Assembly (NCBI RefSeq): GCF_963259705.1
Contig: NC_081841.1
Span: forward strand, 28,870,562 to 28,934,561
Reading direction: 5' to 3'
Origin: Myotis daubentonii
Lineage: Eukaryota > Chordata > Mammalia > Chiroptera > Vespertilionidae
Length of the DNA: 64,000 nucleotides
In this document: piece by piece, positions 59,215 through 64,000 of the stretch
How the letters are laid out: every line of letters starts with the position of its first letter
How positions within the stretch are numbered: position 1 is the stretch's first letter
Notes under the pieces: model-generated
Seen by the model: the letters and a program-made list of their open reading frames with translations, nothing else
Databases searched by the model: none
What the model was told of the DNA's origin: nothing
Program-made: the position numbers and the translations under genes

Positions 59215-59640
59215 ATCAATTACAATTTCATCTCCTGCTCCTCGCTCCATTCCTCACTACCATCCCTACCACATTCCTGGTCTCATCTCCGAGCACACTG
59301 AGCTACTTTTCATTTCCCAAACTTATTAGATGCTCTCACAGCGCCATGCCGCCTTTCATGCTGCTCCATCTGTTTGGGAATCCATTTCCTCACTACTTCC
59401 TGGCTTCCTCATCTCCCTGACCCCCGCCCAGACACACTTCCTATATCCCAACTAGTCTTAGGGAGGCCTTTCATGAAACCCGGCACAACAGCCTGTGATG
59501 TTTCCCTAAGACTCCCAGCATGGACCTCTCTTCCATTGGGATGGATCTGTGTCCCATCAATCACACTCTCCCGTGAGTCTCTGACGGCCCCTCTCGCCCC
59601 AGCTCTGAATACCTTTGAGAGAGAAACTAAATTGTACTCC
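59215..59640 (+). mobile_element. L2 LINE relic
   Basis: C/T-rich L2 3' blocks: CTGCTCCATCTGTTTGGGAA, TCACTACTTCCTGGCTTCCT, GAGGCCTTTCATGAAACCC. The 130-codon open frame here is a by-product. Confidence 0.55.
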
Positions 59641-60827
59641 CCTCTGTTCTTACAGAGCCAAGCACAAAGCTTTTATCCTTTAATAAAAGAAAATGAAATG
59701 TTACACAAGTCTACGTATTTGAGTCCATTCCATTACAAACAAGCAGGTCATTTCCTTTTCTTATAAAACCATCATTTAGTTTTACAGTATTTTCGAAAGG
59801 GGAGGGAGGGTTATTCACCTTTAAGAGATTAACTATTACACAGAATTTTCCAGTTCTGAACAAGACTCAAGTTATTATACAAGATACCCAAAATAACCTT
59901 CTTCTGATTTCCTTTCAAAATAGAGAAGCTGTTAGATTTTTAATTCAGAACTCTATGTTTTTAGCCAGAGCCTTCTAAAAAGGGCAGAGAAGGTATATAC
60001 TGTACCAGGGAAACCAATTCTGAAAGGTTATTACTGCTAGTAGTTTTTAAACATTCAGAAATATTATGCTATTAACATTTTGATTTAAAAGTTAAGATGG
60101 AATGACTGCTAAATAAAATTCATAAACATGTCTGATACGTTGTCAGTTGTCAATAAGTTTTGCTTAAGGGAAAGTGCCTATAAATTACCTTTATGACTTA
60201 GGTTTCACTTGAAAAGGTACAATACTATGACAAAGATTCGGCTACTGAAAGTATAGGCCCACGTGGCATATGGCTTTATTAAAGAGGATTTCCTAAGGAA
60301 ATGTCAAAGTAAAAGCAGAATCTCCTGTGTTGAAAGCCTTCTGTATTGAGAGTAACAAAATTTGTCTGCTCTGCTTGGCTGATGAAGATGAGCTGACTTC
60401 CTGCATTAAAGAAGTTTGTCTTGTTGGGGCTGAAGTGACAAGACAGTAACTAAGTGCTAATTGTGCAGAACCAGAACTATGCAGTCCCATTGTGGCATGT
60501 AATAAATGAAGCGGACACAGAAATATATTAGGTGCTTTAATAATGATATTAGAATAGTATTTTGCAGCAATAAGAATGTGAACAGTTTTAGAGTCAAAAT
60601 TTAGGAGTGTTTATCCTACTTGACTGAGTTTTACTGAGGAGACAGGCTTAATTGTGAGTGCAACTGTGTATTTCCATGGTGAAATAAAATAAAATACGAT
60701 TTGTAAATAGCATTAACAACCTACAATTACTTTGCATCATAATAGAATTTAGCCTGGGTTTAGCGCTTGAATGATGTTTTAATTTTCTGTGTAGAACATG
60801 AATAAAACAGGTGAGCCTGCCCTAATA

Positions 60828-60955
60828 GAAAAATGGACAAAGGGCATAAACAGGCAGTTCCCTAAAAGGAGAAATAGCAAAGCAGCAGTAGGAAGCAAAT
60901 GAATGCTAATTAAAATTATAATGAGATGCCATCTTTCTATAATCTGATGATTAAT
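60828..60955 (+). mobile_element. L1 ORF2 fragment
   Basis: AATGGACAAAGGGCATAAAC and GAATGCTAATTAAAATTATA with AATGAGATGCCATC match the L1 ORF2 C-terminal coding region, diverged. Confidence 0.6.
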
Positions 60956-61029
60956 TATATGAAGCTATATCCATAAAACTGAACACAAGAAAATTTAAAA
61001 TACCTTAAAAGAAACTTTAAAATTTTTAA

Positions 61030-61188
61030 AAATATGATTTTATTGGTTTTTAGAGAGAGAGGAAGAGAAAATGGCCCTACTGGTGATGGAGCCCACAACC
61101 CTGGCATGTGCCCTGACCAGGAATCAAACCTGTGACCTTTTGGTGCATGGGATTTCACTCAGCTAAGTGAGCCACACCAGCCAGGGCT
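61030..61188 (-). mobile_element. VES-family SINE, internally deleted
   Basis: GATTTTATTGGTTTTTAGAG tail and GAGCCACACCAGCCAGGGC head, with most of the T/C body missing. Confidence 0.85.
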
Positions 61189-61934
61189 TAAAAAAAATTT
61201 TAAAGACAGGTATAAAGGCACACCATAATACATAAAAAGGCCAAATATTAAATATTAGGATTATTTGCTGTTACTTTTCTTTAATCTGCTCAAATGTGCC
61301 TATAATATAAAGTATATGCTATATATCACTTGTCATATATGTATAAAAATTATAAAGCTGGCTACACACCAAAATATTAAAATATTTTCCCTTAAAATAG
61401 TGAGAGAATAGTGAGCTATGAGATGATGTTATTCTTTATCCCTTTGTATTCTCTAAGTTTTCTACTATGAATATATAACCATTTATAAGTAGAAAAGCAG
61501 TAAATGTTATTATTGCATGACAGTAACTGTATTATTAGTGGGTTGTATTAGTGGATCAATGTAACAAGTGAACAGAAATATTTTAAATTTACTACTAATA
61601 CATGTATGTGTATATGTACACACACATGTACACATGCATATAAATGTGTCTACCTTTTTACTGTCTGTATTGATGTGTGGATATTTGTGTTTCTTTATTC
61701 ATATCCTTACATACAATAAACAACATGTGCATTTGACAATTTATCTTTGGTTAAATGTCACTGTAGACTGAATTAAACTATGTTGATTCCAGGCATTTGT
61801 TGGGAAGACTCAAGATGTTGTGAGATGACTTCTTCAATTATTTCCTGGGCCAATTATATACGGCAAGGTATGTATACTAAGTCACATTCTGAATGTCTAT
61901 TTAGCAAGAGATATTACTGACCTATACATTTTTT

Positions 61935-62142
61935 AAAATGTATTTTATTGATTTCACAGAGGAAGGGTGAGGGAGGGAGAGAAACATCAATGAGGAGAGA
62001 GAATTATTGGTTGGCTGCCTCCTGTATGCCCCACACTAGCGATGGTGCCCCTAACACACGCCTGTGCCCTGAGCAGGAATCGAATAGTGACCTCCTAGTT
62101 CTTACGTTGACACTCAACCACTAAGCCATGCCAGCCGGGCTT
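61935..62142 (-). mobile_element. VES-family SINE
   Basis: TATTTTATTGATTTCACAG tail, CCTGTATGCCCCACACTAGC block, AGCAGGAATCGAATAGTGAC head. Confidence 0.9.
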
Positions 62143-62299
62143 GAGCTATATATCTTGTGTAAAAACCAAGTTAGTGAAATATTATTTGGTAAAAATAAGT
62201 TAGAAATATCAAGGTAAAAGAACTAGTTTTTGAGAACCTATTGTTTTCTTTCCTAATTTCTAATTTCTAATTCCAATTTCTAAGAACCTATTCCCAGTA

Positions 62300-62485
62300 T
62301 TTATATAAATTATTTGATTTGATTTTCAAAATCCGTAAGACAAGCATTACTGTCTTCATTTTAAGGGTGTGAAAACAAAATCAGAGAGGTTAAGTAGCAT
62401 TCCCAAAGTCACAAGCTGATTCATGGTGGGGCTGGAATTTGAATCCAGTTCTCACTGTAACATCATATTCCTTCTACTGCTCTAT
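62300..62485 (-). mobile_element. MIR-type relic
   Basis: TTCATTTTAAGGGTGTGAAAA, GAGAGGTTAAGTAGCATTCC, GGGGCTGGAATTTGAATCC in reverse MIR order. Confidence 0.7.
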
Positions 62486-62804
62486 AGGGCCTCGTAAGAA
62501 GGTGCTGCATCGAACAGTAAAACAGCAAATGGCAATAACTGAAAACTGGCCACAACTAATATTTTCTGATTATATACTATGTCCAGGTGTTTTCACACTT
62601 GCACGGGATTTATTTCCATTAAAACCATCAAGTGTACTAATTTTTGAAATACATTGTTAATGATGTGTGCATTTTAATATTCTAATATCCTCTGCATTTG
62701 TCACATAAAATAGGTACCAGTAGTATATAGTTCCCAGTGGAAATAAAAGTTATAACTTTCAATAAAGAAAAACGGGATGAAGTCATAAGCCTTTCAGATG
62801 AAAG

Positions 62805-62960
62805 AATTCTCTGCAATTGACTAATCCAGCTCCCTGTGTTATTAATGAGAAAACTGACGTCCTGGGTGCTAATATTGGTTTATGGTCAGACATATTATTA
62901 GGGGCAAAGTCCAGACCAGAATTTAGGTTTTTAGATATACTGTGTAACACTCTATTCTTC
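62805..62960 (-). mobile_element. MIR/L2-type relic
   Basis: TTAATGAGAAAACTGACGTC, GGGGCAAAGTCCAGACCAG. Family assignment uncertain. Confidence 0.4.
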
Positions 62961-63087
62961 AATGCTGCCTCTCCAATGCTGATTATTGTTTAATTATTAG
63001 CTATCTCTGGCCTTGTTCACAAAGAGACTTGAAACAACTTAAAAAGTACACATAAAACAAGGTTAAAATTCAAGATAAGAAATTAAG

Positions 63088-63300
63088 CCCGGCCGGTGTG
63101 TCTCAGTGGGTGGTTGAGTGTCGACCTATGAACCAGGAGGTCACAGTTCAATTCCTGATTAGGGCACATGCCTAGATTGCAGGCTAGATCCCCAGTGTGG
63201 GGTCTGCAGGAGACAGATGATCAATGATTCTCTCTCATCATTGATGTTCCTCTCTCTCTCTCTCTCTTCTTTCCTCTCTGAAATCAATAAAAATATTAAA
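63088..63300 (+). mobile_element. VES-family SINE
   Basis: CCCGGCCGGTGTGTCTCAGT head, CCTATGAACCAGGAGGTCAC linker, ATCCCCAGTGTGGGGTCTGC block, AAATCAATAAAAATATT tail. Confidence 0.92.
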
Positions 63301-63434
63301 AAACAGAAATCAAGAGGTAAGGCAACTATAAATATGAACAACAAGAAAATACTACCTGCCACAAATCCCTATTTGCCTCAATGCAAATGTGTTTGCTCAC
63401 AGTAGTATGAAAAAGTAAAGATAGTTTAAACGTG

Positions 63435-63648
63435 CTTTTTATTTTTTATTGATTTCAGAGAGGAAAGTAGAGGGAGAGAAAGACAGAAACCTCAATGACA
63501 GGAGAGAATCATTGATTGGCTGCCTCCTGCATGTCCCCCACTGGAGATTGAGTCCGCAACCCCGGGTATGTAACCTTGACCAGAATCGAACCTGGGGCCC
63601 TTCAGTCCACCGGCCAACGCTCTATCCCCAGAGCCAAACCGGCTAGGG
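63435..63648 (-). mobile_element. VES SINE
   Basis: TTTTTATTGATTTCAGAGAG tail, GCATGTCCCCCACTGGAGAT block, AGAATCGAACCTGGGG and AACCGGCTAGGG head. Lies 300 bp from the LMO3 donor site. Confidence 0.93.
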
Positions 63649-63945
63649 TTTAAAGAAAAGCAACAAGGAAGAGAATGAATAATAAGAAGACTAAAAGTTT
63701 ACAGAATTGATTTCATTTTCTATCACGTCCTGTTATGTGATGGGTTTCTTTCACGTAGAAATGCAGTTTTGAGACCTTGCTCCTCAGTGGTTCGTTTCTG
63801 GCACTGAATGAACATTTGCAGAAAATAAAAATGCTGAGAGTAATTGCTTTAAATAAAGTGCACTGGTATACTTCCCATCTGTTAAATAAATAGCCAGAAA
63901 AGAGAGCTTTACCGTTTTCTAGGAGACAAAATGAAATCTGCGTAC

Positions 63946-64000
63946 CTCTGATTACAAAGCTGACATGCAAAGCAGTCCAGGTGGTACACATTGTCCTTGG
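63946..64000 (-). CDS. LMO3: LMO3 penultimate coding exon (partial)
   Basis: The minus strand reads KDNVYHLDCFACQLCNQ plus the first two bases of an arginine codon, then the donor GTACGC. This is the first half of the second LIM domain, with zinc ligands H, C and C (YHLDCFACQLC). AKDN- rather than ARDN-type context and the downstream tail fit LMO3 over LMO1. The exon goes on past the window edge, so its start is not seen. Confidence 0.95.

Larger units (their letters stand above)
53728..63945 (-). other. LMO3: LMO3 last intron, 10.2 kb
   Basis: Bounded by GTACGC (donor, minus strand, just left of 63946) and TTTTCAG (acceptor). Phase 2. It holds six VES SINEs, MIR and L2 relics and L1 fragments, described separately. 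The rest, mainly 53728-55198 and 56700-58010, is AT-rich single-copy sequence in which I see no further exon. Confidence 0.93.

Noticed and set aside
53622..64000. LMO1 instead of LMO3
   Set aside because: The C-terminal tail GLMKEGYAPQVR and KDN context fit LMO3; LMO1 has a different tail.

Overview
This is a 64 kb piece of nuclear genome from a vespertilionid (vesper) bat. The evidence is its repeats. There are at least 17 copies of the tRNA-derived VES SINE and eight non-autonomous HeliBat-type Helitrons, plus a SPIN hAT element, mariner-type MITEs and an ORF1-only half-L1. HeliBat amplification is documented in vesper bats; the species cannot be told from the window. There is no bacterial or viral gene organisation.

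The one host gene I can name is LMO3 (LIM-only 3), on the minus strand at the right end. The window holds its last coding exon (53622-53727, stop TGA), a probable long 3' UTR running left to about 50.8 kb, the whole last intron (53728-63945), and the 3' part of the preceding exon (63946-64000, cut by the window edge). The splice sites and the split arginine codon agree across the two exons. In other mammals MGST1 lies on this side of LMO3, but I found no MGST1 exon, so 1-50.8 kb is read as intergenic.

Layout. 1-12.6 kb: AT-rich single-copy DNA with VES, MIR and L2 copies and a minus-strand Helitron (10623-11946) carrying a tandem palindrome. 12.6 kb: a U6 retropseudogene with a 16-bp target-site duplication. 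17-19.6 kb: hAT and mariner MITEs and a HAL1-like half-L1 with an intact 282-codon ORF1. 19.6-30.7 kb: mostly single-copy DNA with scattered SINEs. 30.7-37.0 kb: a stratified nest in which an L2 is broken by MER5A-like, Tigger (itself holding a mariner MITE) and hAT elements. The hAT holds a Helitron, which holds a VES SINE. 39.7-43.1 kb: two head-to-tail Helitrons in a MIR, and a third in an L1. 46.7-47.8 kb: a solo ERV LTR split by a SPIN element. 48.5-50.1 kb: three more head-to-tail Helitrons. 50.1-55.2 kb: a tract with no recognised interspersed repeat covering the 3' end of LMO3. 55.2-63.9 kb: intron with SINEs, MIRs and L1/L2 relics.

No undescribed defence or metabolic system is visible. 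The most interesting signals are in the transposons: head-to-tail Helitron arrays sharing one A^T junction rule, Helitron-borne CTCF-like, YY1-like and octamer motifs near LMO3, a cassette with Helitron 3'-end sequence at both ends, and a datable multi-layer insertion nest.
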